A DNA stretch of 64,000 nucleotides from Bin87 sp965219925 (GCA_965219925.1 OZ244795.1:1736001-1800000); one strand, 5' to 3'. Counted from the stretch's first letter, positions 7,420-16,198 are shown. Numbers and translations are program-made. Notes: a model not told the origin generated them from the letters alone.

Positions 7420-8844
7420 ATGGCAGGAAGCAACGACATCGCACTGATGGCACACCTTCTACGCCGAGCCGGCTTCAACGCCAGCCGCGACGAGATTGAA
7501 GCCGCTGCTGCGAGAGGTTATGACACGGTGGTTGAGGAGATGCTCAGCCCGGAGCCCGATTCCGGGGTCGAAGACGACCTGATGCTCCGCTACCATCCGA
7601 CGTACAATCATGCTGGGGCCATCGAGATCAACATCCAGAACTGGATGTATCGCATGGTAAACACCGAATACCAGCTGAAAGAGAAGATGGCGCTGTTCTG
7701 GCACATGATCTTCTGCGCCGGGCATTCCAAGATTGACTCGGGCGAAGAAATGGGCCGCATGGTCCAGATGTTCCGGGACAAGGGCATGGGCGGGTTCGGC
7801 GACTTGCTGCTGGAGCTTTCCACCAGCCCGGCGATGGTTTATTACCTGGACAACTGCGAAAGCCACAAGACGAACATCAACGAGAACTATGGCCGCGAGC
7901 TGCTGGAGCTGTTCTCGATGGGCGTGGGCATGAACGAAGAGTTCAACTACTCGGAAGACGACGTGAAGGCATGCGCCCGCGCGTTTACCGGCTGGAATAT
8001 TGCGCCGGGCTACCCGCCGTTCCCCTACGGGCGCAGCCCCTGGGAGTTCCGGTTTGACCCGGCTGACCACGACGACACTGAAAAAACGTTCCTGGGCAAC
8101 ACCGGCAACTGGAACGGCGACGACATCCTCAACATGATCGCCGGCGATAAAGCCGCCGCACGGTTCATATCGCGCCATCTGTACAATTACTTCGTTGCCG
8201 ACGAAGTACCGGTTCCCAGCTGGCGGCAGACTCCGCCCAAGGACGAGGCTACCCTGGAGGCGCTGGAGCAGGCGTACTTCGACAGTGGATACAACATCAC
8301 TGAGATGCTGCGCACGCTGTTCAACTCGGAAGGGTTCAAGAACGCGCGCTACGCCAAGGTGAAGAACCCGGCCGAGATGGTGGCCGGCACGCTTCGCATG
8401 GTTGGCGACCACCGGGGAGAAATCAAACCCGGGATGTTCGAACTGAGCCAGGAGCCCAAGTACATGGGCATGGACCTGATGAATCCTCCGACGGTGGAGG
8501 GTTGGCACACCGGCCACGAGTGGATCGACTCGGGAACGCTGGTGGAGCGGATCAACTTTGCCGCCGACTACCTGGGACGCACGGAACTTCCGGGCGTACA
8601 GAGCATGATTTCGAAACTGATGGCGCAGGGCGACAGCATAAGCCCCGAGCAGTTCGTGGACACTTGTGCCGACCTGGTGGGATGTCTGAACCTGAGCGAG
8701 GACACGAGGTCGCAGCTGGTTGACCACGCCGGTCGCGGCGGCAGCCTGACCCACGGAACCGACGCCGAGCGCAGCGAGTTTACCCGCCGTTCCGGTGAGA
8801 TGTTCCAGATTATCGCGTCAACTTCCGAGTTCCAATTCGAGTAA
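7420..8844 (+). CDS. DUF1800 domain-containing protein
   Basis: A 474-residue protein of the DUF1800 family. Visible features are the N-terminal LMAHLLRRAGFNASRDEIEA, the central FWHMIFCAGHSKI, the NYGRELLELFSMGVG block (about residues 150-165), ACARAFTGW and VKNPAEMVAGTLR. The start ATG at 7420 has a strong AAAGGAGG site nine bases upstream; an in-frame extension to 7294 lacks one. DUF1800 genes are typically followed by a DUF1501 gene, as here. Many family members carry an export signal, but this one has none, so a cytoplasmic location or an unrecognised export route is likely. The biochemical role is unknown. Confidence 0.9.
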   Translation: MAGSNDIALMAHLLRRAGFNASRDEIEAAAARGYDTVVEEMLSPEPDSGVEDDLMLRYHPTYNHAGAIEINIQNWMYRMVNTEYQLKEKMALFWHMIFCAGHSKIDSGEEMGRMVQMFRDKGMGGFGDLLLELSTSPAMVYYLDNCESHKTNINENYGRELLELFSMGVGMNEEFNYSEDDVKACARAFTGWNIAPGYPPFPYGRSPWEFRFDPADHDDTEKTFLGNTGNWNGDDILNMIAGDKAAARFISRHLYNYFVADEVPVPSWRQTPPKDEATLEALEQAYFDSGYNITEMLRTLFNSEGFKNARYAKVKNPAEMVAGTLRMVGDHRGEIKPGMFELSQEPKYMGMDLMNPPTVEGWHTGHEWIDSGTLVERINFAADYLGRTELPGVQSMISKLMAQGDSISPEQFVDTCADLVGCLNLSEDTRSQLVDHAGRGGSLTHGTDAERSEFTRRSGEMFQIIASTSEFQFE

Positions 8845-8968
8845 TTCGGCACAACCACAACTGGGCTGACCTCGCTGCGTTGGCGTCAACTGACCGCTTC
8901 GTCGCGTAGCGAGTGCCCAAGCCAACTAACAAGGGCAACAGCCCGTCGACATTTCGGAGGATCAAATA

Positions 8969-10108
8969 ATGGTCTCTACCAATAAGGACAACGTTCTGGT
9001 AGTTCTTTCCCTCTCCGGTGGGAACGACGGCCTGAACACGGTCATCCCCTACAACGATGGTCACTATCGAGACTTTCGTCCCGCGCTGGGTGTGCCGGCA
9101 GACTCGGTGATCGACCTGAACGGCGAAATCGGCATGCACCCCACGATGCTTCCTTTGAAGAAGTATTGGGACGAGGGCAAACTGGCGATTTTCCTGGGCA
9201 TCGGGTACGCCAACCCGTCGTACAGCCACTTCCGCAGCATGGATATCTGGCACACCTGTGAGCCGGACACCATCGGAACGGAAGGCTGGCTGGGCCAGGT
9301 TATCAAGGAACTGGACCCGAACAACGAAGGCCAGGGACTCACGGGCGTGAACTTTGGTCGCGGCCTCCCCCGGGCGCTGGCGAAGGAAGGCGTGCCGGTT
9401 GCTTCCGTAGGCAACTTGGAGACGTACGGCCTGCTGACCGGCATCGAGGGTGAAGATCAGCGCGCCGAAGCGCTGGATCTGTTCAGCAAGATTTACGCGC
9501 CCACGGTTGGCGGCGGGTTCGTAAACGACTATCTGCGCTCCACGGGCACCTACGCCCGCATCGGCGCCGACATCCTGGCCACCGCGCCGCCGAAGTACAG
9601 CTCCAACGTGGAGTATTCGGCCAGCACCGTAGGCCAGTATATGAAGAACATCGCCCAGACTCACCTGGCTGACCTGGGAACCCGCGTGCTCTTCACGACC
9701 AGCCCCTACAACGGCTTTGACACCCATGCCAACCAGTCCCAGCTGCACAGCGCGCTGTGGACTGACGTTTCGGCCAACGTCGACACGTTCATAACCGACC
9801 TTCGGGACCATAACGCCAGCGACAACGTAACGCTGTTCATGTTCTCCGAGTTCGGTCGTCGCGTGGGCGACAACGGCTCCGGCACCGACCACGGCGCAGC
9901 CTCGGTGGCGTTCGCCGTCGGCGAGCACGTCAAGGGCGGCATCTATGGCGCCTACCCGTCGCTGGAACCCAGCCAGCAGGAAGAGGGCGGCAACCTCAGG
10001 TCCAACATGGACTTCCGGCAGGTTTACGCCACCATCCTGGAAGACTGGATGGGCCTGGATTCCAACCCGATCAACCGCGGCGTCTTCGAGAAGGTTCCCT
10101 TCCTGTAG
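8969..10108 (+). CDS. DUF1501 domain-containing protein
   Basis: A 379-residue member of the DUF1501 family, which is related to the alkaline phosphatase/sulfatase superfamily. It begins MVSTNKDNVLVVLSLSGGND, then GLNTVIPYND, SHFRSMDIWHT, FDTHANQSQLHSALW, MFSEFGRRVGDNGSGTDHGA and the C-terminal FRQVYATILEDWMGL. It lacks the twin-arginine leader found in most members. A GGAGG site precedes the ATG. It is the second gene of a unit with DUF1800 upstream (124 bases) and an NHL propeller downstream (101 bases). The conserved pairing suggests a shared but unknown function. Confidence 0.9.
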   Translation: MVSTNKDNVLVVLSLSGGNDGLNTVIPYNDGHYRDFRPALGVPADSVIDLNGEIGMHPTMLPLKKYWDEGKLAIFLGIGYANPSYSHFRSMDIWHTCEPDTIGTEGWLGQVIKELDPNNEGQGLTGVNFGRGLPRALAKEGVPVASVGNLETYGLLTGIEGEDQRAEALDLFSKIYAPTVGGGFVNDYLRSTGTYARIGADILATAPPKYSSNVEYSASTVGQYMKNIAQTHLADLGTRVLFTTSPYNGFDTHANQSQLHSALWTDVSANVDTFITDLRDHNASDNVTLFMFSEFGRRVGDNGSGTDHGAASVAFAVGEHVKGGIYGAYPSLEPSQQEEGGNLRSNMDFRQVYATILEDWMGLDSNPINRGVFEKVPFL

Positions 10109-10209
10109 GCCGCACCCATACGATTGCAAAGGCCACGGCGGGATAAACCGTCTGAAACCGGCTTGCCGTGGCTCCCACCACTTAACGACGCAATGCGAGA
10201 GGGAAGTCT

Positions 10210-11214
10210 ATGAGTACCCATTTGTTTGGTCTCGTCGACGTGGCCTTCAACTATAGCCATTCCGTGGGGCGAAACGAGTTCAACGGCACCGGGTTTCGCA
10301 ATCCGGTAGACATGGCGATGGACGAAGAAGGCAGGGTCTACGTACTCAACAGGTCCTATGAAAACCGTCCGGACGGTGTGCACGTAACGGTCGCAACACT
10401 GAACGAGGAGTTCGTAGGGGAATTCAGCAAGTTCGGCGAGGACCCTGGTGACATGTACTGGCCGACATCGTGCGCGCTGGACAGTGAGTCCAACCTGCAC
10501 GTAGCCGATGAGTACCTGAACCGTATCACGGTTTATGACGCCGACGGAGAATACCTGCGGCACTGGGGCGAGGCCGGCAGCGGCCCCGGCCAGTTCAATG
10601 GCCCGTCTGGCATCGCCATCACCGGCGGCACCATGTGGCTGGTGGACAGCAAGAACAACCGCGTCCAGAGCTACAGCCTGGACGGGACGTTCAAGAGCCA
10701 GTTCGGTGAATCCGGGTCTGGTAACGGGCAGTTTAATCTACCTTGGGGGATCTGCTTGGACAACAATGGCCTAATCTATGTTGCCGACTGGCGGAACGAC
10801 CGCATTCAGCAGTTCAACCAGGACGGCGAATGGCAGGCCAGTTTTGGGACGTCCGGGGATGGCCCAGGCCAGTTCAATCGGCCCAACGCGGTGTCCGTCG
10901 ACAATGACGGCGACATCTATGTTTGCGACCGGGAGAACGACCGGGTGCAGATTCTGGCTCCCGACGGACGATTCCGCGCGCAGTTGAGGGGCGACCACCA
11001 GATCTCGGGATGGGGCAAGACCAAGTTGAACTCCAACCCGGATATGATTCGCCAGCGGACCATGGCCATCACCAACGATGGCGGCTCGTTTGAGAAGGCG
11101 TTCTCGCACCCGTGCGCCGTGCGGGTGAGCGCCTCCGGTCAGATTGCCGTTCTGGACCACACCCGTGGCCGGATCCAGGTTTATCAAAAGGAGAAGGAGC
11201 CCGTACTGCTGTAA
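10210..11214 (+). CDS. NHL-repeat beta-propeller protein
   Basis: A 334-residue protein built from about six NHL repeats, seen as NPVDMAMDEEGRVYVLNR, GPGQFNGPSGIAI, GNGQFNLPWGICLDNNG, VADWRNDRIQQFNQDGEW, GPGQFNRPNAVSVDNDGD and VCDRENDRVQIL. Such propellers usually act as binding scaffolds, or occasionally as lyases. No signal peptide or membrane segment is visible. It is the last gene of the DUF1800-DUF1501 unit and is followed by a strong terminator. The function is unknown; a ligand-binding or structural role for the two upstream proteins is an inference. Confidence 0.88.
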   Translation: MSTHLFGLVDVAFNYSHSVGRNEFNGTGFRNPVDMAMDEEGRVYVLNRSYENRPDGVHVTVATLNEEFVGEFSKFGEDPGDMYWPTSCALDSESNLHVADEYLNRITVYDADGEYLRHWGEAGSGPGQFNGPSGIAITGGTMWLVDSKNNRVQSYSLDGTFKSQFGESGSGNGQFNLPWGICLDNNGLIYVADWRNDRIQQFNQDGEWQASFGTSGDGPGQFNRPNAVSVDNDGDIYVCDRENDRVQILAPDGRFRAQLRGDHQISGWGKTKLNSNPDMIRQRTMAITNDGGSFEKAFSHPCAVRVSASGQIAVLDHTRGRIQVYQKEKEPVLL

Positions 11215-11242
11215 AGCGCACGCAAAGGGCAAGTCCGATAGC

Positions 11243-11276
11243 GTAGGGGCGAATGATTATTCGCCCCTACCTTTTT
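11243..11276 (+). terminator. intrinsic terminator after the NHL gene
   Basis: A perfect 12-base stem, GTAGGGGCGAAT (11243-11254) with ATTCGCCCCTAC (11259-11270), has a GATT loop and is followed by CTTTTT. It closes the DUF1800-DUF1501-NHL transcript and separates it from the convergent minus-strand genes. Confidence 0.85.
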
Positions 11277-11286
11277 GTGCATAGGT

Positions 11287-11639
11287 TTAGGGGAGTAGAG
11301 CGAGCAGGTACGGTACAAGGTTTTCGGCTTGCACTCGCCTATGCGTTATTTCGCCGGCATTCAGGTTGTTGTGATAAAAATTTTCGTGCAACTTTTCGGC
11401 GCTATCGACATAGGTGAGCATCCGATCATCGTATCGCTCACGACTCAGCCGGCGTACGGCGGACTTTATGGCCCCATGACTGTCTTTATGCCACTCGCGC
11501 TCGGTTGCGATAGCCAGAATGGCATGTGCTGCGCGCCCCATAACAATTCCGATGCTATCAGCGTGTTGCCACCGTTAAACTCTACGCGTGACCGTTCCAG
11601 TAGCGTCAGGGACATCTGCGCGTGTTCAGCGGTGAGCAT
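11287..11639 (-). pseudogene. HEPN/PaREP1-like gene with a one-base frameshift
   Basis: From ATG at 11639 the frame reads MLTAEHAQMSLTLLERSRVE and continues to ASELLWGA (up to about 11530). It then needs a one-base backward shift to continue as AHAILAIATEREWHKDSHG and end at LLALLP (11287). The joined sequence has the PaREP1-like pattern: a helix with ASExxWGAAAHAxxAIA, a W-x-x-x-SH element, then EKLHENFYHNNL. The total length of 353 bases is one short of a multiple of three. Such small all-helical HEPN-type proteins are often toxin or RNase related. Whether the shift is a real mutation, a programmed shift or an assembly error cannot be told from the sequence. The gene starts 7 bases after the gene at 11646-11999. 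Confidence 0.6.
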
Positions 11640-11645
11640 TCCAAA

Positions 11646-11999
11646 TTACCCGGTCAGCTTTTGCATTCGTTCGAGGAACAATCCTACGGCCCAGCAGTCC
11701 ATATCTAACTCCCCTTCAATGATGGACCCATAGCTGTAACGGATTTTGTCGGGCAGCCCTTCGGCGTGCAGGTAGCTCGACATTAAATGCAATTGCTCGG
11801 TGTCCAATTTCTTGATGGAGTTGTAGAGTTGCTCTTGAGTTGCGCAAGGCCAGCCACGTTGGCGGGCCGCTTTCACTACGGCATGGCGGGCGGCATCGCG
11901 CAATATTTCGGCGCCGAGCATCATATTGTGGACGGCGAATTGCTGTCGGGCGGCGGCTACCGGGTCCGGTAGTGACGTGGGCTGCTCCACTGCGCTCAT
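11646..11999 (-). CDS. HEPN/PaREP1-like small helical protein
   Basis: A 117-residue predicted all-helical protein. The motifs LGAEILRDAARHAVVKAARQ, RGWPCATQEQL and SSYLHAEGLP correspond in order to the ASExxWGAAAHA / GWxHxSH / LHxNFY blocks of the PaREP1-like HEPN proteins at 11287-11639 and 17500-17982. It sits 7 bases before the frameshifted paralogue, so the two probably form a tandem operon. The family assignment rests on this pattern only and is tentative. The canonical R-x4-6-H of HEPN ribonucleases is not obvious. Confidence 0.6.
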   Translation of the reverse strand: MSAVEQPTSLPDPVAAARQQFAVHNMMLGAEILRDAARHAVVKAARQRGWPCATQEQLYNSIKKLDTEQLHLMSSYLHAEGLPDKIRYSYGSIIEGELDMDCWAVGLFLERMQKLTG

Positions 12000-12085
12000 A
12001 ATTGGCCCTCCTTTATACTTCGATGTCGAGGGACCTTACGTCATTCGCCAATTTGCAGCTGCGTGTATCGTCTTGAAATCGCTGT

Positions 12086-12439
12086 TTATCCCTCTGGGCC
12101 CACCGGCATACCGGCGTCGATCCAGGCGGCTACTTCCGCTGCCTCGGTTCGGGACAGGAACGGCCCGCGCAAAGGCATACGGCCAAAGGTGCCGCACCCA
12201 AGCCGCAATGAACGCACTAGGTGGGTTTCTGCACCAGGCAAACCGGGTTCGATAGATGGATAACCATTGAGCACAGAATTGGCCAGGTCTTCCGGCGTTT
12301 CCCACCAGTATTCGTGGATGCCGGGGTAGGGATCACGGCCGTGGCGCTCTATCCACCGCTCCATGATGTCGTCCAGCAGCTGTTTGACGCGCGGCCAGTA
12401 AACGGGAGCGGGTGCGTTGTTGTTTGCGTCGGTGCTCAT
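12086..12439 (-). CDS. hypothetical protein with cytochrome-c-like tail lacking heme motif
   Basis: A 117-residue protein of unknown function. The N-terminal half has a Trp-rich segment, DIMERWIERHGRDPYPG and HEYWWETPEDL. The C-terminal part, MPLRGPFLSRTEAAEVAAWI followed by DAGMP, resembles the final helix of class I cytochromes (M-P-L/G ... L-S-x-x-E-x-x-x-I-x-x-W-I-D-x-G), including the axial methionine. There is no CxxCH, so heme c cannot be bound in the usual way. No signal peptide is seen. It lies upstream of the HEPN-like pair on the same strand. Confidence 0.55.
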   Translation of the reverse strand: MSTDANNNAPAPVYWPRVKQLLDDIMERWIERHGRDPYPGIHEYWWETPEDLANSVLNGYPSIEPGLPGAETHLVRSLRLGCGTFGRMPLRGPFLSRTEAAEVAAWIDAGMPVGPEG

Positions 12440-12489
12440 CTTGCGACTATCTCCGGTTATGTAATTGGATGGTAGTATGGGGCTGGTAT

Positions 12490-12668
12490 TAGGGTGTGTT
12501 GACAGATACCGTCATTCCCGCGAAAGCGGGAATCCAGTGGCCGAGGTCGTTAATCACGGTTCTGATTCTTGCATCATACCCTCTCTGGACTCCTGCCCCG
12601 TATCAAGTACGGGGTGTCGTTCTTTCGCAGGAGTGACGGGCTGGTTTGCTAATTGTCAACAGGCTCTA
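12490..12668. repeat. MITE-like element, family B
   Basis: A 179-bp non-coding element with terminal inverted repeats TAGGGTGTGTTGACA (12490-12504) and TGTCAACAGGCTCTA (12654-12668), matching at 12 of 15 positions. Inside are GTCATTCCCGCGAAAGCGGG (12511-12530) and CCCCGTATCAAGTACGGGG, both shared with other repeat blocks in the window. No coding sequence is present. Confidence 0.65.
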
Positions 12669-12687
12669 GTCTGATGCGGGGGTTGGA

Positions 12688-13179
12688 TTAGCGGGGATGT
12701 TCCTGTACGGATTCGCGCTGCAACAGCTCGATGGAATGGGGCAGCACCGGCAATACGACGTCCAGGCATTCTCCCACACCGCGGGGGCTGCCGGGCAGGG
12801 TGATGATGAGAGTGTGCCGGCGGATGCCAACCACCGAACGACTGAGCATTGCCATGGGGGTGAACTGCAGCGTTTGAGCGCGCATCGCCTCGGCCATGCC
12901 GGGAACCTCTCGATCCATGGCGCGACGGGCGGCTTCGGGGGTAACGTCGCGACGACCCATGCCGGTGCCGCCGGTGGTTATCACCAAATCAACTTCCCCG
13001 GAATCGGCCCATTCGCAGATCCGACTGGTGATGACTTCATCGTCGTCGGGCACCACTTCATACTGCACTTCCTCGTAGTCGGGAGGCGGCAGTTTTTCGC
13101 GTATGGCCTGGCCGCCGGTATCTTCCCGCTCACCGCGGGCGCCGGACGTGCTGATAGTGAGAATAGCCAATCGATACAT
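12688..13179 (-). CDS. MogA/MoaB-family molybdenum cofactor protein
   Basis: A 163-residue protein (from MYRLAILTISTSGARGE) of the molybdopterin adenylyltransferase family, which activates molybdopterin with ATP before metal insertion. It shows DEVITSRICEW, the signature DLVITTGGTGMGRRDVTPEA, the conserved EVPGMAEAMR and TLIITLPGSPRGVGECLDVV. An upstream in-frame extension to 13242 lacks conserved residues, so I chose the internal ATG. It could be MogA or MoaB, because the two are not separable by motif alone. The formate dehydrogenase alpha subunit at 18500 needs this cofactor. Confidence 0.85.
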   Translation of the reverse strand: MYRLAILTISTSGARGEREDTGGQAIREKLPPPDYEEVQYEVVPDDDEVITSRICEWADSGEVDLVITTGGTGMGRRDVTPEAARRAMDREVPGMAEAMRAQTLQFTPMAMLSRSVVGIRRHTLIITLPGSPRGVGECLDVVLPVLPHSIELLQRESVQEHPR

Positions 13180-13432
13180 AGAGCAAAGAAAACGGCGACA
13201 GCGCTTGACGCATTCGAAAAACGGCTGGCGACCCGTTGGCAATCATACCACACGGCATGGGCGAAGCGGGGGTCAGCGGGGCCAATTACCTCCGTCGTTG
13301 ACACCCCCGGAGCGGTGGTTCGTATAGTGGCTCCAGCACTGCGGAACAGCCGTTACCCGCTCATGACAATGGGCAGCGGCGATGGAGTACAATAATCGAT
13401 GAATCGGGGTACACGATGATGGTAATGGATCG

Positions 13433-13792
13433 ATGACGAGCCAGGCTGCAACGAACGAATCCGCGCGACCGGACTGTGTGTTCTGCGAAATAGTCGCGGG
13501 CCGGGAGCCGGGCAGGATTCGGTACCTGGACAACGACCTGATAGCCATTGTCAACCGCCTGACGTGGGTGCCCATCATGCTGCTGGTGATGCCGCGCCGC
13601 CACATGTCGCAGCTGGAGATGTGGAGCAGCGGGATTATGGCCAGGCTGGGCGATGTGGCGGCAACGCTGGGGTGCATGTACTGTCCCGACGGGTTTCGCA
13701 TCCTGTCCAACTTCGGATATGACGGACTGCAAAGCCAATCTCACGGCCATGTCCACGTGATAGGCGGCCAGTATCTGGGCCACTATGCTTGA
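13433..13792 (+). CDS. HIT-family (histidine triad) protein
   Basis: A 119-residue protein with the zinc-type CVFCEIVAG at residues 15-23, the strand YLDNDLIAIVNR, and the histidine-triad motif SHGHVHVIGG near residue 105. HIT proteins hydrolyse or transfer nucleotides from nucleotide conjugates. The segment between, with two extra cysteines (LGCMYCPDGFRI), is unusual compared with the standard HINT pattern, but the triad is intact. It lies alone, divergent from the Mog-family gene. Confidence 0.8.
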   Translation: MTSQAATNESARPDCVFCEIVAGREPGRIRYLDNDLIAIVNRLTWVPIMLLVMPRRHMSQLEMWSSGIMARLGDVAATLGCMYCPDGFRILSNFGYDGLQSQSHGHVHVIGGQYLGHYA

Positions 13793-13868
13793 CCGCGCCG
13801 TAAACCGCTGCGGTGTGCCCAGCGTCATTCATTGTTAATTAGGTAGAACGCAAGGAGAACGCACTGAA

Positions 13869-14657
13869 ATGCCTGAAACCATCCTGTATGAAAAGACCGG
13901 GATCGACAACCACGTGGCCATCATAACGCTGAACCGGCCCGAGGCGTCGAACGCCATCAATCGGCAGCTGCGGCGTGAGTTGCAGGAAGTGATCAACCAC
14001 TTTGACCACGACGACGACGAGGCCTGGGTGGCGGTGGTGACCGGAGCGGGGCGGAACTTCTGCGCCGGCCGGGATCTGAAGGAGCGGGCCTCTGACAACG
14101 CCGAAGGTGTACAGGCCCGGGCTGAGAACAGTATGTCTCCCAACCGGCCCCACATGTGGACGCGCCCCAACAAGCCCCTGGTTGCCGCCGTCAACGGAGC
14201 CGCCGCCGCGGGAGGCTGGGCGATTGCCCAGATGTGCGACGTGCGTCTGGCCGCCGACAACGCCCGGCTGGGTATTACGGAAACCAAGTGGAGTTTGATG
14301 CCGCCCTTTGCGGTGGAGCTCACCAAGATGATCGGCATTGCCAACGTGCTGGAACTGGTGATGACTGCCGAGCTGCTGCCGGCGCCGAGGGTTCAGGAGA
14401 TGGGGTTTCTCAACCGGGTGGTGCCGGCCGACGATCTCCTGCCGGAAGCCATCAAAATGGCGGAGAGCATCGCGCAGAACGCGCCGCTGGCCGTGCGCAC
14501 CATTAAAGACCTGGCTTACAGCAGTCTGGACAAGTCCATCGCCGAAATCAGCGCCCAAACCTACGTGGCCTACGACTACATACTGACGACCGAAGACAGC
14601 AAGGAAGGGCCGCGGGCGTTCGCCGAGAAGCGCCGGCCCAACTGGCAACTCAAGTAA
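13869..14657 (+). CDS. enoyl-CoA hydratase/isomerase family protein
   Basis: A 262-residue crotonase-fold protein. Visible features are VAIITLNRPEASNAIN, the oxyanion-hole region GAGRNFCAGRDLKER, the second oxyanion element VNGAAAAGGWAIAQMCDVR, and ARLGITETKWSLMP. The family hydrates or isomerises acyl-CoA esters. An AAGGAGA site precedes the ATG by 10 bases. The usual catalytic Glu pair is only partly recognisable: E at ITETKW is present, while the first position falls in AAAAGG, so the reaction may not be hydration. An alpha/beta hydrolase follows 62 bases downstream. Confidence 0.88.
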   Translation: MPETILYEKTGIDNHVAIITLNRPEASNAINRQLRRELQEVINHFDHDDDEAWVAVVTGAGRNFCAGRDLKERASDNAEGVQARAENSMSPNRPHMWTRPNKPLVAAVNGAAAAGGWAIAQMCDVRLAADNARLGITETKWSLMPPFAVELTKMIGIANVLELVMTAELLPAPRVQEMGFLNRVVPADDLLPEAIKMAESIAQNAPLAVRTIKDLAYSSLDKSIAEISAQTYVAYDYILTTEDSKEGPRAFAEKRRPNWQLK

Positions 14658-14719
14658 GTCGTACCTTCGCTCATCCTGATCTTGTCGAAGGACGCCGACA
14701 CCAAAAAGGAGCAATAGCT

Positions 14720-15562
14720 ATGACCACGCAAGTACAGCCCCAAAGCCGAACCGTTACCGCCAATGGCATCAAACTGCACTACCTAGACTGGGGCACCGAA
14801 GGCAAACCGCCGCTGGTGCTGCTGCACGGGTTGCGCGGCCATGCCCACGTTTGGGATGACGTTGCCGAATCACTGTATCGCGACTACCACGTTTATGCCC
14901 TGGACCAGCGCGGGCGCGGCGACACCGACCATGCCCCTGGGGGCGACTATTCCACCGACGCTTTCGTGGCCGACCTGGTGGGGTTCTTGGACGCGGTTGG
15001 CCTGGACAAGTTCATCCTGTTCGGCCACTCGATGGGCGGACGCAACAGCATGGCATTCGCCGGCGCGCATCCGGAGCGGCTGGAGCGGTTGTGCATTGTG
15101 GACATTGGCCCACGCATCGAACCGGCCGGCGGCAACCGGATCACCAACGAGCTGCGCGACCTGCCGCCCGAATTCGACAGTTTCGAGGACGCGCTGGCCC
15201 ACGTGCAGAAGGGCAACCGTTTCGCATCGGAACCGGTGATGCGCCGACGCCTGACGGGGCAGACCCGGCAACTGCCCAACGGGAAACTGGGCTGGAAGTT
15301 CGATCAGGAGATTCGGGAGCAGCGGATCAACGGAACTGGCGCTCCGTCGATGGACCTGTGGCCGACGCTGGATAACATAACCTGCCCGACCCTGCTGGTA
15401 CGCGGTATGGAGACCGACCTGCTGGCGGAGGAGACGGCGCAGCAGATGGTTGCCACGCTGAAACAGGGCGCGCTGGCTCAGATAGAGCGGGCGGGACACA
15501 TGGTGTTTGAGGACAACCCAGCTGACTTCATTGCCGCAGTACACGGCTGGCTGGCCGGCTAA
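14720..15562 (+). CDS. alpha/beta hydrolase
   Basis: A 280-residue alpha/beta-hydrolase-fold protein. HGLRGHAHVWDDVAESL holds the oxyanion-hole HG, ALDQRGRGDTD follows, the nucleophile elbow is FGHSMGGRN (Ser near residue 103), and AGHMVFEDNPADF carries the catalytic His near residue 260. A candidate acid lies in VRGMETDLLAEE. The substrate is unknown. A GGAG site precedes the ATG. The gene is followed by Uma2 and LLM genes in the same order as the set at 29762-32349. Confidence 0.88.
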   Translation: MTTQVQPQSRTVTANGIKLHYLDWGTEGKPPLVLLHGLRGHAHVWDDVAESLYRDYHVYALDQRGRGDTDHAPGGDYSTDAFVADLVGFLDAVGLDKFILFGHSMGGRNSMAFAGAHPERLERLCIVDIGPRIEPAGGNRITNELRDLPPEFDSFEDALAHVQKGNRFASEPVMRRRLTGQTRQLPNGKLGWKFDQEIREQRINGTGAPSMDLWPTLDNITCPTLLVRGMETDLLAEETAQQMVATLKQGALAQIERAGHMVFEDNPADFIAAVHGWLAG

Positions 15563-15604
15563 AGGTTTACGTCCCCGGCCATTGCTTTGCTCGGGAGTCT
15601 GCCC

Positions 15605-16198
15605 ATGACCACAGTCGAGAAAATCTACACGCTGGATGAATTCAATGCCCTGCCCCGGGAGATGACTCAGGGCTGCGAACTCCTCGACGGCCGCATCGTC
15701 CGGAAGCACGTGTGGGACGGGGAGGAAGAGGGCATGACACCTGAGATGTACGGACACGCAGAAATCGTGCGCCTGATCTGGCTCGCGCTCGAACGTGCGA
15801 TTCACGAATTGCCCCAGCGACGAGTCTTCGCGGAACCCACGTTCCATGTCGGAGCTGCGCGTAACCGGACGCGCAGACCCGACTTGGCGTTGATTGTCGG
15901 CGATTCGCCGACGGGCGCCGAAGCAATCCTGGACCTCGTACCTGCCATAGCAGTCGAGGTCGTATCCCCCAACAACTCGGCAGCAGATATGTTCGCCAAG
16001 GTCGAGGAATATTTAGCCGCCGGCGTACAACTCGTCTGGGTGGTCTACCCGCAGTCGCGTACGGTCGCGGCCTATCGTCCGGACCGGACTGTCGTCTTTC
16101 GCACCGATGACACCATCACTGCGGAGCCGGTTCTGCCCGATTTCTCCCGACCGGTTGCCGACCTCTTCCCCGTTCCATCTCCGGCGCCCAACGGGTAG
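15605..16198 (+). CDS. Uma2 family (DUF820) PD-(D/E)XK nuclease-like protein
   Basis: A 197-residue protein from ATG 15605, which has GGGAG eight bases upstream; a TTG at 15587 is less likely. It begins MTTVEKIYTLDEF and shows RRPDLALIV (metal-site Asp), the AVEVVSPNNS block (E-V-x-S-P) and LVWVVYPQSRTVAAY, the classical Uma2/DUF820 order. The fold is that of PD-(D/E)XK nucleases, but no biological role is proven for the family. Members multiply in Chloroflexota and cyanobacteria. It lies 42 bases after the alpha/beta hydrolase. Confidence 0.88.
   Translation: MTTVEKIYTLDEFNALPREMTQGCELLDGRIVRKHVWDGEEEGMTPEMYGHAEIVRLIWLALERAIHELPQRRVFAEPTFHVGAARNRTRRPDLALIVGDSPTGAEAILDLVPAIAVEVVSPNNSAADMFAKVEEYLAAGVQLVWVVYPQSRTVAAYRPDRTVVFRTDDTITAEPVLPDFSRPVADLFPVPSPAPNG

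Noticed and set aside
8810..10129. A long minus-strand open frame of about 440 codons antisense to the DUF1501 gene.
   Set aside because: It mirrors the DUF1501 codons, has no recognisable motif and no ribosome site; long antisense frames are common in GC-rich genes. Similar frames opposite 7459-8754, 16072-17754, 19664-21079, 28212-29768, 30763-32445 and 46012-47313 were rejected for the same reason.
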